Shown one piece after another: positions 1 to 9,016 of a DNA stretch of 64,000 bases. Position 1 is the first letter of the stretch; every line of letters starts with the position of its first letter. Made by a program: the position numbers and the translations under genes. The notes below the pieces were generated by a model that saw only the letters and a program-made list of their open reading frames with translations, did not search any database and was not told where the DNA came from. Origin of the DNA: Bacteroidetes bacterium GWF2_35_48 (lineage in GTDB: Bacteria > Bacteroidota > Bacteroidia > Bacteroidales > GWF2-35-48); NCBI GenBank assembly GCA_001769125.1, contig MEOG01000088.1, forward strand, positions 62,001 through 126,000, given 5' to 3'.

Positions 1-759
1 AAACAGAGGGACTTTTTCAGGATTTATTTTAATGCAGACCTTACTCGCCATCGCAAGTTTCAAAGCATGACCGGCAAGACCAAAACCCGTTATATCTGTA
101 GCAGATTTCACATTGTATTTTTGCATCAGGTCGGCAACAGTATTCAGTTGTTTCATACTTTCCAACACTGTCTGATAGTAACTCTGTGAAATCTCACCCA
201 ATCTTTTTCCAGCTAAAATAATTCCTGCTCCTATTGGTTTTGTAAGGATAAGAACATCTCCCGGACGCGCATTTGAATTTGTAATAATTTTTTCTGGATG
301 TACTGTCCCTGTAACTGCCAAGCCATATTTAGGAATATCATCAACTATTGTATGTCCACCCATCATTACCCCACCTGCTTCAATTAATTTATCAATACCA
401 CCGTGTAAAATTTCTTTTAAAACGTCAAGAGGGATGCTGGCTGGAAACGCAACAATATTCATTGCTGTTAGAATTTTACCGCCCATTGCATATACATCGC
501 TGAGCGCATTTGCTGCAGCTATTTGTCCGAATTCATACGGGTCAGAACAGACAGGTGGAAAAAAATCTGTAGTCTGTATCAACGCTAATTCATCATTAAT
601 TTTATATACGCCGGCATCATCGTGAGTTTCGATATCTACGAGTAAATTGGGATGTGGTGTTCCCGGAAGTCCCTTAAGAGTTTCAGATAATTTTCCGGCA
701 GGAAGTTTAACAGAACATCCCCCGTATTCTATTGTGGACAACAAATCAAATGAACTCAT
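1..759 (-). CDS. selD: Selenide, water dikinase (selenophosphate synthase), 3' end cut by window
   Basis: Makes selenophosphate, the selenium donor for Sec-tRNA, from selenide and ATP. The 253 visible codons cover the N-terminal and central parts; the C-terminus lies beyond base 1. Seen: a glycine-rich N-terminus (EYGGCSVKLP) with Cys15 where the family has its catalytic Cys or Sec, the PHPNLLVDIETHDDAGVY metal/ATP region, TTDFFPP, and DITGFGLAGHA. The catalytic residue is Cys, not Sec, so this protein does not itself need Sec decoding. The ATG at 759 overlaps the stop of the DUF3343 gene (ATGA). It is the last visible gene of the Sec operon. Confidence 0.96.
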   Translation of the reverse strand, partial: MSSFDLLSTIEYGGCSVKLPAGKLSETLKGLPGTPHPNLLVDIETHDDAGVYKINDELALIQTTDFFPPVCSDPYEFGQIAAANALSDVYAMGGKILTAMNIVAFPASIPLDVLKEILHGGIDKLIEAGGVMMGGHTIVDDIPKYGLAVTGTVHPEKIITNSNARPGDVLILTKPIGAGIILAGKRLGEISQSYYQTVLESMKQLNTVADLMQKYNVKSATDITGFGLAGHALKLAMASKVCIKINPEKVPLF

Positions 760-977
760 ATCTGATAAAATTGATGTATTATGTTATTTTGAATTAATAT
801 TTCAGAAATTATTTTAATATCAAATTTAGTGCTATCAATACGCATTGACATTCCGCAATCGCTTGAAATATTTTTCGGTGTAGGAATAATATCAAAACGT
901 ATACCCTGTTCCAGAAGAAGTTTCTCTGACTTCAATACCCAATGAACAGATTGAAATGTAATTATCTGAAACGCCAT
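756..977 (-). CDS. DUF3343 protein, putative Se/S carrier-like
   Basis: Small protein of 73 residues from the ATG at 977, which sits one base after the yedF stop. A TTG nine bases upstream would add three residues but overlaps yedF, so I prefer the ATG. It carries the DUF3343 signature SSDCGMSMRI. Family members sit beside yedF and selenium genes and are thought to carry selenium or sulfur on the single Cys; the biochemical role is not established. Its stop overlaps the selD start by four bases, indicating translational coupling. Confidence 0.88.
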   Translation of the reverse strand: MAFQIITFQSVHWVLKSEKLLLEQGIRFDIIPTPKNISSDCGMSMRIDSTKFDIKIISEILIQNNIIHQFYQI

Positions 978-978
978 A

Positions 979-1587
979 TTATGCAAAAATCACTTTTGAA
1001 GCCTTGGTCATACTATCAAGAATATCATACATATTTGAAACGATTCCAACTCCGAGCTCTCCTTTTTTATTATAATAATCAAGGCATGTACCGCAAACTA
1101 AAATAGTAACTCCCATATTTTCTATTTTACGCAAACTTTCTATTACAGGAGAATCTTTTAATGCTAAGAAAATACCGGAATTGAGAAAAATAATTTTTTT
1201 TGGTTTTAAATCAATATCAGGAAGCGTATTGATACAAGCTTTTATCAGAATCTCGCCTAATTCTTCTGCGCCATCTCCCATGCGGTTTCGCTTAACAGTT
1301 AAAACATAATCTGAGAGTTTAGTGCTATCTATGCTGCAAAAATCTTCAACATTTGTTTCTTCAGGTATAATGCCGGCTTTACGCACGAAAATAGTAAAAA
1401 TATCGTCTTGTTTTTCTGTTGCAAATTCAATTTTATGCTCTTTTAAAAGCCGCACGACATTTTGGAATGAAGTTTCATTATTTAACAAAATTTGTAATGA
1501 TTCATTTTCCGCTAGTTCAGCCAGAGCTTTTTTTGTCATGATAAGAGGGACAGGGCATAATTTGCCTCTTGCATCTACAGTTTTCAT
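979..1587 (-). CDS. yedF: Selenium metabolism protein YedF (TusA-like plus DsrE-like domains)
   Basis: 202 residues. The N-terminal 70 are a TusA/SirA-like domain with the Cys-Pro motif (DARGKLCPVPL, Cys11), which in this family carries persulfide or selenide sulfur. The second half is DsrE/F-like, with a Cys pair region (VCGTCLDYY). YedF-type proteins are found almost only in selenium-using organisms and probably deliver Se to SelD. The start lies one base after the upstream desulfurase stop, so it is co-transcribed with the Sec genes. Confidence 0.92.
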   Translation of the reverse strand: MKTVDARGKLCPVPLIMTKKALAELAENESLQILLNNETSFQNVVRLLKEHKIEFATEKQDDIFTIFVRKAGIIPEETNVEDFCSIDSTKLSDYVLTVKRNRMGDGAEELGEILIKACINTLPDIDLKPKKIIFLNSGIFLALKDSPVIESLRKIENMGVTILVCGTCLDYYNKKGELGVGIVSNMYDILDSMTKASKVIFA

Positions 1588-1588
1588 A

Positions 1589-2743
1589 TCAGGTATTTTT
1601 TATTACTAAAATTTCCTTTAACGACTTTATAGTATAATCAATTTCTTCCTGTGTATTAAAATATCCAGGGCTAAAACGCAATGTTCCTTGCGGAAAAGTT
1701 CCTGCAGCTTTGTGCGCAAGCGGAGCACAATGCAATCCGGGTCGGGTCATAATTTCATAATCTTTATCTAATATTTCAGCAAATTTTGATGGAGTAATCA
1801 ATGGAGAAGTAACAGAAATGACTGGTAACACTTCATTTTCCGAATCATATCCATGTATTTTTATTTCATCTATTTTCAAAAGATTATCAATAAAATATTT
1901 TGATATGTTGTGTGAATGCTGACGAATTTTATCAATACCCTCTGAAAAAATAAATTCCAATCCTGCTTTCAATCCTGCAATACCAACAGTATTTGGAGTT
2001 CCAGCTTCTAATTTATCAGGATAAAAATCCGGATGAAATTCAATTTCAGATTTACTACCAGAGCCTCCGTGAATGAATGTATCTATTTCGACATTTTTTC
2101 CAAAACATAAACCTCCAGTTCCAGATGGTCCGTAGAGCTTTTTATGACCCGTGAATGTAAGGATATCAATATGCTGCGCCTGCATGTCAATAGGAACAAA
2201 ACCTGCTGTCTGCGCGGCATCTATCATGTATAATACAGAGTGAGTTTTGCAAATTGCTCCAATTTCTGCAATAGGTAATACTTTTCCTATAACATTCGAA
2301 CCATGAATTGTCGCAACAATTTTAGTGTTAGGGCGAAAACTATTTTTCAGTTGTTCAATGTTAATATTTCCATTCTTATCGCAATCAATGATACTAAGGT
2401 CTATCAATCCGGATTGTTCTAAATGCTTTAAAGGGCGTAGGGTTGAATTATGTTCAAGATGACTGATAATTGCATGATCTCCCTTTTTTAAAATTCCTTT
2501 TAAAGCAATATTGCTTGCCAGCGTCGCATTTGCGGTAAAAATTACTTTTTCAGAAGCTTCTGCATTAAACATCTTTGCTATTAAATCCCTCGCATCATAA
2601 ATAATATGAGCTGCCTGCAAAGACATACGATGCCCTGAGCGTCCAGGGCTTGCACCGCAATGAACCATATAATCAGTTATTGCTTCAACTACCGATTTCG
2701 GTTTTGGCCAGCTTGTAGCTGTATTGTCAAGATAAACCCGCAT
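1589..2743 (-). CDS. Cysteine desulfurase family protein (PLP, class V aminotransferase fold)
   Basis: 384 residues, full length for the family. It begins directly with the fold ([12 protein letters not shown]). The PLP Lys is Lys201 in TGHKKLYGPSGTGGL and the catalytic Cys is Cys339 in RPGLHCAPLAHKAAGT. Such enzymes take S or Se from cysteine or selenocysteine. Members next to yedF and selD are thought to mobilise selenium for selenophosphate synthesis. It overlaps the selB 3' end by 17 bases. Whether it prefers selenocysteine (lyase) or cysteine cannot be told from the sequence. Confidence 0.92.
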   Translation of the reverse strand: MRVYLDNTATSWPKPKSVVEAITDYMVHCGASPGRSGHRMSLQAAHIIYDARDLIAKMFNAEASEKVIFTANATLASNIALKGILKKGDHAIISHLEHNSTLRPLKHLEQSGLIDLSIIDCDKNGNINIEQLKNSFRPNTKIVATIHGSNVIGKVLPIAEIGAICKTHSVLYMIDAAQTAGFVPIDMQAQHIDILTFTGHKKLYGPSGTGGLCFGKNVEIDTFIHGGSGSKSEIEFHPDFYPDKLEAGTPNTVGIAGLKAGLEFIFSEGIDKIRQHSHNISKYFIDNLLKIDEIKIHGYDSENEVLPVISVTSPLITPSKFAEILDKDYEIMTRPGLHCAPLAHKAAGTFPQGTLRFSPGYFNTQEEIDYTIKSLKEILVIKNT

Positions 2744-4709
2744 TGATTAGTTCCTTTCCTTTTTGTGTAATTATTATTTTTGTATTTGATTCTGCGTCAT
2801 GTTGCACCAAAATTATTTTTTCATTTTCGAAAATATCAGTCAGTAAAGAACGAAGACTTTTTGTTCCGGGAATTATTTCTTTGTACTCTGCTATAACAAT
2901 TCCTTCTTCTTTTTGTTTTAAAGCTTTTAATAATACAATTCTGAATTTGTCAAGTAAACTAGTATGAATATAATCACTGCCCGAAAATTTAATTTTACCT
3001 GAATTGGCAAGATAGTTTAAATACGTTTTGATTTTTGCTTTGGGAATACTCTGCAGCAAAGCTTTTTTCTCAATTTCTGATTGAATGGGTTTGCCTTCTT
3101 TATAATTCAGAATTTCATTTTCGATCCACTGAATTTCATTTTCAAACTTAGAATCAATTTGAGGAGTATGTCCCCATTTTATCCATGTTTTTTTACATTT
3201 ATCAATCTGCTTGTTTGCATACATTTTCTGCAATAAAAGTTCGAGATACATTTTACCGCTTTTAACCTTGGAAAGGTCTAGTTTGCTAATTATCTCTCCT
3301 GACTCTAATCCTTCAGCAAATATTGCATTTTGCTTATGATGCAATTGAAGAATTTTTAAAATTTTTATCGTAAAAGCCTCGTCAAATTTAGTTGCAATCA
3401 AAATATCGTTATCGTTATTTTCATAGTGAAAAAACTGACAAGAATTATTTTGAATATTTGTTTTTAATTCATCTTTTTTCAAGCTTAATTTTTCTGCAAG
3501 CTCATCTATAAAGAAAGGTCTGAATTCGCGATTTAGAAGAAGGTTAATATTTTCATTGATATTGTTATCGCTAAGAATATTTACACTCAAATTTGCAAGA
3601 GTTTCAATAAGTTTTTCAGTACGCTTTCTGTGATGTAAAGGCGCTGCATCAATAATGTATCCTCCACCCAAAGTTATATCGCCGGATGTATTTCTAAGAA
3701 TAAATTTATCACGATTCAAAAGAATTGCCGGTTGGCTGAGATGAAGCTGAACAAGGGCATCTTCTGCCGGCTGAACAACTTCTTTATTTAACAAATGCAT
3801 GCGCGCCTGACATTCAAAAGTGCCTGAAATAATAATAATGTTTGACCACAATTCAAGAGCTGGAGCATTGTTAAAAAGAGATATAAATGCATCTGCCAGA
3901 ATTGTTGTTTCAAGTTGTTTTTCACATAATAACATTCCGCGTTTAAAATCTTCATTTTTTAAACCTATCAGATTTATTGCAGCGCGGTCGCCCCGAACAA
4001 CAGCATCAACGGGCTTTCCATGTCTTTCAATAGAACGGATTCTATTTTTTTGTTTATCACCAGGGAGAAGATAAACATCATTACCAAGTGAAATACCGCC
4101 GCTAAGTACCGAACCTGTTACTACACTTCCCATTCCTTTAACAGAAAAAATCCGGTCAATATATATGCGAAAAAGATTACCCTTTTCCTTTTCATCTAAC
4201 AGTAAAATTGCATTTTCTAAAGCTGCAATAAGTTCATCTTTTCCCTTTCCTGTATGTGCTGAAACGCCAACAACAGGGATATTTTTTAGACTTGTTTTTT
4301 CGAGATATTCTGAAATCTCAAGCATTGCCATTTCTGCTAGTTCCTCATCTACAAGATCAATTTTTGTAAGGGCTACTACTCCATTTTTAATACCCAATGC
4401 AGTAATGATATTTAAATGTTCTATGGTTTGCGGCATCATACCGCTATCTGCTGCTATTACTAATAAGACAAGGTCAATTCCACAAGCACCTCCCACCATC
4501 GTGGTAATAAAATCTTTGTGACCTGGAACATCTATAATACCGCATGATTCACCCGATGGAAGTTCAATATGTGAAAAACCCAGATTAATTGTTATACCTC
4601 TTTCTTTTTCTTCTTTGTGGGTATCGCAGTCTATTCCTGTAAGCAATTTTATCAGCGATGTTTTTCCATGGTCAATATGTCCGGCTGTACCAATAATAAC
4701 ATGTTTCAT
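2727..4709 (-). CDS. selB: Selenocysteine-specific elongation factor
   Basis: 660 residues. An EF-Tu-like GTPase at the N-terminus has G1 [13 protein letters not shown]3 DVPGHKDF and G4 TKID. EF-Tu-like barrels follow, then a long C-terminal part (about 370-660) of winged helices, which in SelB binds the SECIS hairpin. It brings Sec-tRNA to the in-frame UGA of the formate dehydrogenase gene in this same cluster. The ATG overlaps the selA stop by four bases (ATGA). The SECIS-reading C-terminus is complete. Confidence 0.97.
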   Translation of the reverse strand: MKHVIIGTAGHIDHGKTSLIKLLTGIDCDTHKEEKERGITINLGFSHIELPSGESCGIIDVPGHKDFITTMVGGACGIDLVLLVIAADSGMMPQTIEHLNIITALGIKNGVVALTKIDLVDEELAEMAMLEISEYLEKTSLKNIPVVGVSAHTGKGKDELIAALENAILLLDEKEKGNLFRIYIDRIFSVKGMGSVVTGSVLSGGISLGNDVYLLPGDKQKNRIRSIERHGKPVDAVVRGDRAAINLIGLKNEDFKRGMLLCEKQLETTILADAFISLFNNAPALELWSNIIIISGTFECQARMHLLNKEVVQPAEDALVQLHLSQPAILLNRDKFILRNTSGDITLGGGYIIDAAPLHHRKRTEKLIETLANLSVNILSDNNINENINLLLNREFRPFFIDELAEKLSLKKDELKTNIQNNSCQFFHYENNDNDILIATKFDEAFTIKILKILQLHHKQNAIFAEGLESGEIISKLDLSKVKSGKMYLELLLQKMYANKQIDKCKKTWIKWGHTPQIDSKFENEIQWIENEILNYKEGKPIQSEIEKKALLQSIPKAKIKTYLNYLANSGKIKFSGSDYIHTSLLDKFRIVLLKALKQKEEGIVIAEYKEIIPGTKSLRSLLTDIFENEKIILVQHDAESNTKIIITQKGKELINAGLS

Positions 4710-6142
4710 GTTTTAAAGATGATTTTATTTTGCGGAAAAGAATTATGTATATCTATAATTGCTCTGGCAACAATTTCAATGTCTTCATCAAAAAGGGTCA
4801 ATGCATCAAATAAAATAGTTCCTTTTTTTAATATTCCAAGAACAGGTGTAGAATGATTAAGAAGACCATAATACATCTTTTCTGCATACCCTGATTTCTC
4901 TTTGTTTGAAGATTGATTCCCTGTTAAAATAACAGCGCGGCTTTGATTGTATTTATCGGGCAACGAACCTCCGCCAATTTGCGGTTCATTGTCTATTACC
5001 GAACATTTCAAGCCTTTTTCAGATAAAAGAGTTGCCAGTTTATATGCAAGCACATCAATTTCTGAAGGCTTTTTTGATGCAAGCTTATGAACACTGTTCT
5101 TATCGAACAAAATATTTTCTTTTATATAATAAGAGCAGGTTGTTTCAAGTAATGCTATGGTAGTTTTGCAAACCCGCAAAGCACGCAACATCGGAGCTTT
5201 TTTTAGTTTATCTATGTATTGTTTTTTACCTGCAATGATCCCTGCCTGCGGACCACCTAACAGTTTATCCCCTGAAAAACAAATAAGATCAACGCCTGTT
5301 GCCAGTGCATCTTTTATATTCGGTTCGTTTTTAAAATTTGAATTATTAATGTTTCTCAGTAAGCCAGAACCTTGATCATACATAACAGGAATTCCTGCTT
5401 CTTTACCAAGATTGCAAAGATCTTTTAATTCCACATCTTCAGTAAATCCTGTTATTACATAGTTTGATTTATGCGCTTTGAAAAGCATCCTGATTTTACT
5501 TGTAATTGCATTCCGATAGTCATCAATTTTAGTTTTGTTGGTTGTCCCTACTTCCTTCATTATGCAATCCGATGCGGCCATGATTTCAGGCACACGAAAC
5601 GAGCCTCCTATCTCAACCAGTTCTCCTCTGGATACGATTACCTCTTTTCTTTTAGCAAATGTATTCAGGCACAACATTACTGCTGCTGCAGCATTATTCA
5701 CAACCAGCACATCTTCTGCTCCTGTTAAAAATTTCAGCAATTCTGAAAGATGGTCATTACGGCTTCCTCTGTTCCCATTTTGCAAATTAAATTCAAGATT
5801 ATTGTACCCGCTTAGAACATCGAATACTTCAGCAAGAAGTTCTTTTCCGAAAGGAGCACGACCAAGATTCGTATGAATAACGATTCCTGTTGCATTGTAA
5901 ACTTTACGTAAACTTTTCTTTGTAATGAGGCTTACAATTTCATTGACTTTTAGAAGTAAATCATCTAAAGAAGGAGAGGGATTTCCGTTTTTGATTTTTT
6001 CTCTGAAAAATTCCAGAGCATGCCTGATAGCAAAAGTAATGCTTTCTTTTCCGTATAGTTGAATCAGCCCGGCAAGTTCAGAATTGCGCAAAAGCTTGTC
6101 AACAGCTGGAAGGCTTTTAAGTGCCTCCTGTATTGTATTCAT
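4706..6142 (-). CDS. selA: L-seryl-tRNA(Sec) selenium transferase
   Basis: 478 residues, typical bacterial SelA size. It converts Ser-tRNA(Sec) to Sec-tRNA(Sec) using PLP and selenophosphate. The N-terminal helical tRNA-binding domain includes LPAVDKLL; the PLP fold has [16 protein letters not shown], and the PLP Lys is Lys293 in [14 protein letters not shown]. It lies 37 bases downstream of the tRNA-Sec gene, so tRNA and enzyme are probably on one transcript, followed by selB. Confidence 0.97.
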   Translation of the reverse strand: MNTIQEALKSLPAVDKLLRNSELAGLIQLYGKESITFAIRHALEFFREKIKNGNPSPSLDDLLLKVNEIVSLITKKSLRKVYNATGIVIHTNLGRAPFGKELLAEVFDVLSGYNNLEFNLQNGNRGSRNDHLSELLKFLTGAEDVLVVNNAAAAVMLCLNTFAKRKEVIVSRGELVEIGGSFRVPEIMAASDCIMKEVGTTNKTKIDDYRNAITSKIRMLFKAHKSNYVITGFTEDVELKDLCNLGKEAGIPVMYDQGSGLLRNINNSNFKNEPNIKDALATGVDLICFSGDKLLGGPQAGIIAGKKQYIDKLKKAPMLRALRVCKTTIALLETTCSYYIKENILFDKNSVHKLASKKPSEIDVLAYKLATLLSEKGLKCSVIDNEPQIGGGSLPDKYNQSRAVILTGNQSSNKEKSGYAEKMYYGLLNHSTPVLGILKKGTILFDALTLFDEDIEIVARAIIDIHNSFPQNKIIFKT

Positions 6143-6179
6143 AATCTTTTACACATCTTATTTATAAATAATTAATTTG

Positions 6180-6271
6180 CAGAGAGAGCAGGAATCGAAC
6201 CTGCCACAGCCGGTTTTATCCGTCTGCTACTGGTTTTGAAGACCAGTTGGAACACCAGATCCGTTCTCTCT
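6180..6271 (-). tRNA. selC: tRNA-Sec (anticodon UCA)
   Basis: Read on the minus strand this 92-nt stretch folds as a bacterial tRNA-Sec. It has an acceptor built from AGAGAGA / TCTCTCT, a D arm with a 4-nt loop (TGGT), a 6-bp anticodon stem with loop CTTCAAA (anticodon TCA), a long variable arm of about 7 bp with one mismatch, and a T arm with TTCGATT between GCAGG and CCTGC. The discriminator is G, as in E. coli tRNA-Sec. The 3' CCA is not encoded. The eighth acceptor pair expected in bacterial tRNA-Sec is an A-C mismatch here. It sits directly upstream of selA. Confidence 0.95.
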
Positions 6272-6375
6272 ATTTATTCACAAATATAAATTAAAATTTT
6301 TATTATTCAAGATTGATATAATGCTCAACACACAGCATTCCATTTTCAAATCAAATAATCAACATCCAGCAAAAA

Positions 6376-7524
6376 CTATTCTCTATAGCAATTTTTTTGT
6401 TCAACAGTTTTAATGTATTCAATATATTCATCACGTACATTTAAGTTCTGATACCAGTTTTGATCGTTGAAGTCAACTGTTGTGAATTTTAAATTATTCA
6501 ATAATTCAATTACCCTGCGCTTGTTATTTGCAATTATTTTTTCAGCTTCAGGTATAACACTATTTTTTTTATAGATAGCAAACAAAGGCTCGTGTTTATC
6601 TTCATCTTTAACAGGAATCACAATATCAACTTTACCCGAAATGCTGATCATATTATGAATAAGTTTCGTATTCATTATTGGAATATCACAGGCAGTCACA
6701 AAATTTATTTCATTCGAAGAAGACTTTAAACAAGAATAGATTCCCATTAATGGACCCTTGTCTTTTTCCTCGTCTGCAATAACTGAAAGATTTAAAAATT
6801 TATATTTTTCAGGATCATTTGCTCCTATGATAATCTCATCGAAATGATCTTCTAATTGCTTAACAATTGTTTCAATCAGGGTCAGACCATTTACCTTTAA
6901 AAAGCTTTTATCTTCACCCATCCGTGAACTTTTACCTCCTGCAAGGATAATTGCTGTCGCTTTTTCCTTAACTATCCAGGTTTGATTTTTTATTGAGACC
7001 CTTTCAGGTTCAAAATTCCAAGCCATATTATCGAATTCGATAATTTTATTTGCATAATTGATGACTTCCGCGCAACTTTCTTTGATCGTTTTATCTAAAA
7101 GATTTTTAATGACAATAAACAATGCCGGTTCAATTACTTTTCTCAATGAATTTGATTCGCAAACAGCAAGCGCATTCTCTGGAATATATTTTATCATTGC
7201 CTGAACTCCTTCTTCAAGTTTATCAACTCTGACTTTAAGCAGATAAACTTTATGCGCACCTGCAATCAGCATACGGCACGTATCTTTTGAAGGATTAAGT
7301 TCTGTTTCTTCAATTATTTCAAAATCTTTTTTTAACGAAGAGCAGATACCGCATCCGTTTCCTCCTCTCGGACAGTTTCCATGGCTTGGTTCAATTGCGA
7401 CAACTTTGAATCCGATAATCTGATGCTTCTTTGACAGGCGCTGAATTAGACGGCAGGAGAATTCTGTTTTACCAGTATTTCTACCTGTAGAGCCAATAAT
7501 TATCGCATTTGGTAACCTTATCAT
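6376..7524 (-). CDS. MobB-MobA fusion, molybdenum cofactor guanylyltransferase
   Basis: 382 residues with two domains. Residues 1 to about 180 are a MobB-like P-loop ATP/GTPase (GSTGRNTGKTEFSCRL) with a Cys-rich stretch (NCPRGGNGCGICSS). From about 190 there is a MobA nucleotidyltransferase (AIILAGGKSSRMGEDKSFL, then DEEKDKGPLMGIYSCL and TACDIP). MobA attaches GMP to molybdopterin to form the bis-MGD cofactor that formate dehydrogenase needs, which explains its place between the dehydrogenase and Sec genes. It follows a terminator, so it probably has its own promoter in 7525-7557. Confidence 0.9.
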   Translation of the reverse strand: MIRLPNAIIIGSTGRNTGKTEFSCRLIQRLSKKHQIIGFKVVAIEPSHGNCPRGGNGCGICSSLKKDFEIIEETELNPSKDTCRMLIAGAHKVYLLKVRVDKLEEGVQAMIKYIPENALAVCESNSLRKVIEPALFIVIKNLLDKTIKESCAEVINYANKIIEFDNMAWNFEPERVSIKNQTWIVKEKATAIILAGGKSSRMGEDKSFLKVNGLTLIETIVKQLEDHFDEIIIGANDPEKYKFLNLSVIADEEKDKGPLMGIYSCLKSSSNEINFVTACDIPIMNTKLIHNMISISGKVDIVIPVKDEDKHEPLFAIYKKNSVIPEAEKIIANNKRRVIELLNNLKFTTVDFNDQNWYQNLNVRDEYIEYIKTVEQKNCYRE

Positions 7525-7557
7525 TATGTTTTGCAGAATTAAAAAAAGGTATTAAAT

Positions 7558-7599
7558 AAAAAAAGCAAATACCCCGTTTCCGGAATATTTGCTTTTTAA
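7558..7599 (-). terminator. Rho-independent terminator after the OFA transporter
   Basis: An 11-bp stem (AAAAGCAAATA with TATTTGCTTTT) surrounds a 14-nt loop, followed on the minus strand by a T-rich run. It lies 15 bases past the transporter stop and would end the formate dehydrogenase-transporter transcript before mobBA. The A-rich left edge makes it potentially bidirectional. Confidence 0.75.
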
Positions 7600-7614
7600 A
7601 AAAATTAAATACTA

Positions 7615-8964
7615 TTAAGCTTTTGTTTCAGCAAGAGATTTGTTGTTCAGCGTGAAAGCAATTAATACTCCAATTGACAGTAAAATAGCTCCAGTAACAT
7701 AGGTATAAATTGCAGCATCTGCTTTATAATTATCTTTAATGAATGCAGCAATCTGAGGACCTACGATACCAGCAGCAGACCATGCAGTAAGGATTGTTCC
7801 ATAAACTACAGGCATAAGTTTCGCTGTAAAAATATCACCCACAAATGATGGCATAGTACCGAAACCTCCACCGTAACAAAGTAACACGTAACAAACCATG
7901 ATTCCGAACAAAATTGGATTTCCTACCCAGATTAAAAGTACGAATACAAGAACCTGTGATGCCAAAATCAAACGGAAAGCCTGAATTCTTCCAATTTTAT
8001 CAGAAAGACCGCCCCAGAAGAAACGACCAATACCGTTAAACAAAGAGCTAACCGCAATAAGAGTTGCACCAGCAGCAGCTAAAGCAGCAGAGTCCATTCC
8101 AGGATCTGTCATTTTAAATAAATCCTGAATCATAGGAGACTGTAGACCGATAAACATAATACCAGCAGCAATGTTGAGGAAGAAAATAAGCCACATCCTG
8201 AAAAATTTGCTTGAAGTTACACAATCTTTTACAGTTAATTTATCAGCACTAGCCTGATTTGCTGCGCTAACAGTAGGAGGAGTAAAACCTTTAGGAACAT
8301 AACCTGCAGGAGGGTTTTTTAATACTAAAGCAGCTGGAAGAGCAATACATAGTAAAATGCAACCAGCATACATAAATACTTTAACCAATTCTCCTTGTAA
8401 TGTTGCCTTAATAGCTTCGTCCATTAATTTGCCATCAACAAAAGATTCTGCAGGAATAGCTTTAAAAATAGCATTAAAATTTCCCATTAATGCAGGAGCA
8501 ATGAATTTCGACATAATCAAAGCACCAAGTCCGAATCCCATAACAACCATACCTGTAATGAACCCTTTTTTGTCGGGAAACCATTTTGCTGCAGTAGCAA
8601 CAGGAGTAACATAACCAAGACCAAGTCCGCAACCTCCAATAACACCATAACCAATATATAATAGCACTACACTATTAATAGACATGGCTAATGATCCAAT
8701 AAAATAACCGGATACGAATAAAATAGCACCTGAAATAGCTAATTTTCTAGGTCCTAATTTTGCAAGGTTCATACCACCCCAAGCAGCTGATAAGCCAAGG
8801 AAGCAGATTGCAAGACTAAAAATCCACATTACCTGAACATTTGACCAACCAAAAGCGGCCATGATTGGTTTCTGAAAAAAGCTCCACGCATAAACAGTTC
8901 CTAAAGCTAACTGAAGAACTGTTCCCATAATGGCAATAAGCCAACGATTTGTTTTTGTTTCCAT
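7615..8964 (-). CDS. MFS transporter of the oxalate/formate antiporter (OFA) family
   Basis: 449 residues with about 12 membrane helices. The family motif is visible at the N-terminus (GTVYAWSFFQKPIMAAFGWS), as is the MFS loop between helices 2 and 3 (NLAKLGPRKLAISG) and its repeat in the second half (GGLSDKIGRIQAFR). OFA members move small carboxylates such as oxalate and formate. Its place directly after the formate dehydrogenase genes suggests formate uptake or export, but the substrate is inferred from context only. Confidence 0.9.
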   Translation of the reverse strand: METKTNRWLIAIMGTVLQLALGTVYAWSFFQKPIMAAFGWSNVQVMWIFSLAICFLGLSAAWGGMNLAKLGPRKLAISGAILFVSGYFIGSLAMSINSVVLLYIGYGVIGGCGLGLGYVTPVATAAKWFPDKKGFITGMVVMGFGLGALIMSKFIAPALMGNFNAIFKAIPAESFVDGKLMDEAIKATLQGELVKVFMYAGCILLCIALPAALVLKNPPAGYVPKGFTPPTVSAANQASADKLTVKDCVTSSKFFRMWLIFFLNIAAGIMFIGLQSPMIQDLFKMTDPGMDSAALAAAGATLIAVSSLFNGIGRFFWGGLSDKIGRIQAFRLILASQVLVFVLLIWVGNPILFGIMVCYVLLCYGGGFGTMPSFVGDIFTAKLMPVVYGTILTAWSAAGIVGPQIAAFIKDNYKADAAIYTYVTGAILLSIGVLIAFTLNNKSLAETKA

Positions 8965-9016
8965 CTGATTTTTATTTATTATTACTAATTAATTAATGAA
9001 TAAAGATTAATAAAAT

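Noticed and set aside
434-625. Plus-strand frame over selD
   Set aside because: Antisense shadow of selD, whose minus-strand frame has clear family motifs.
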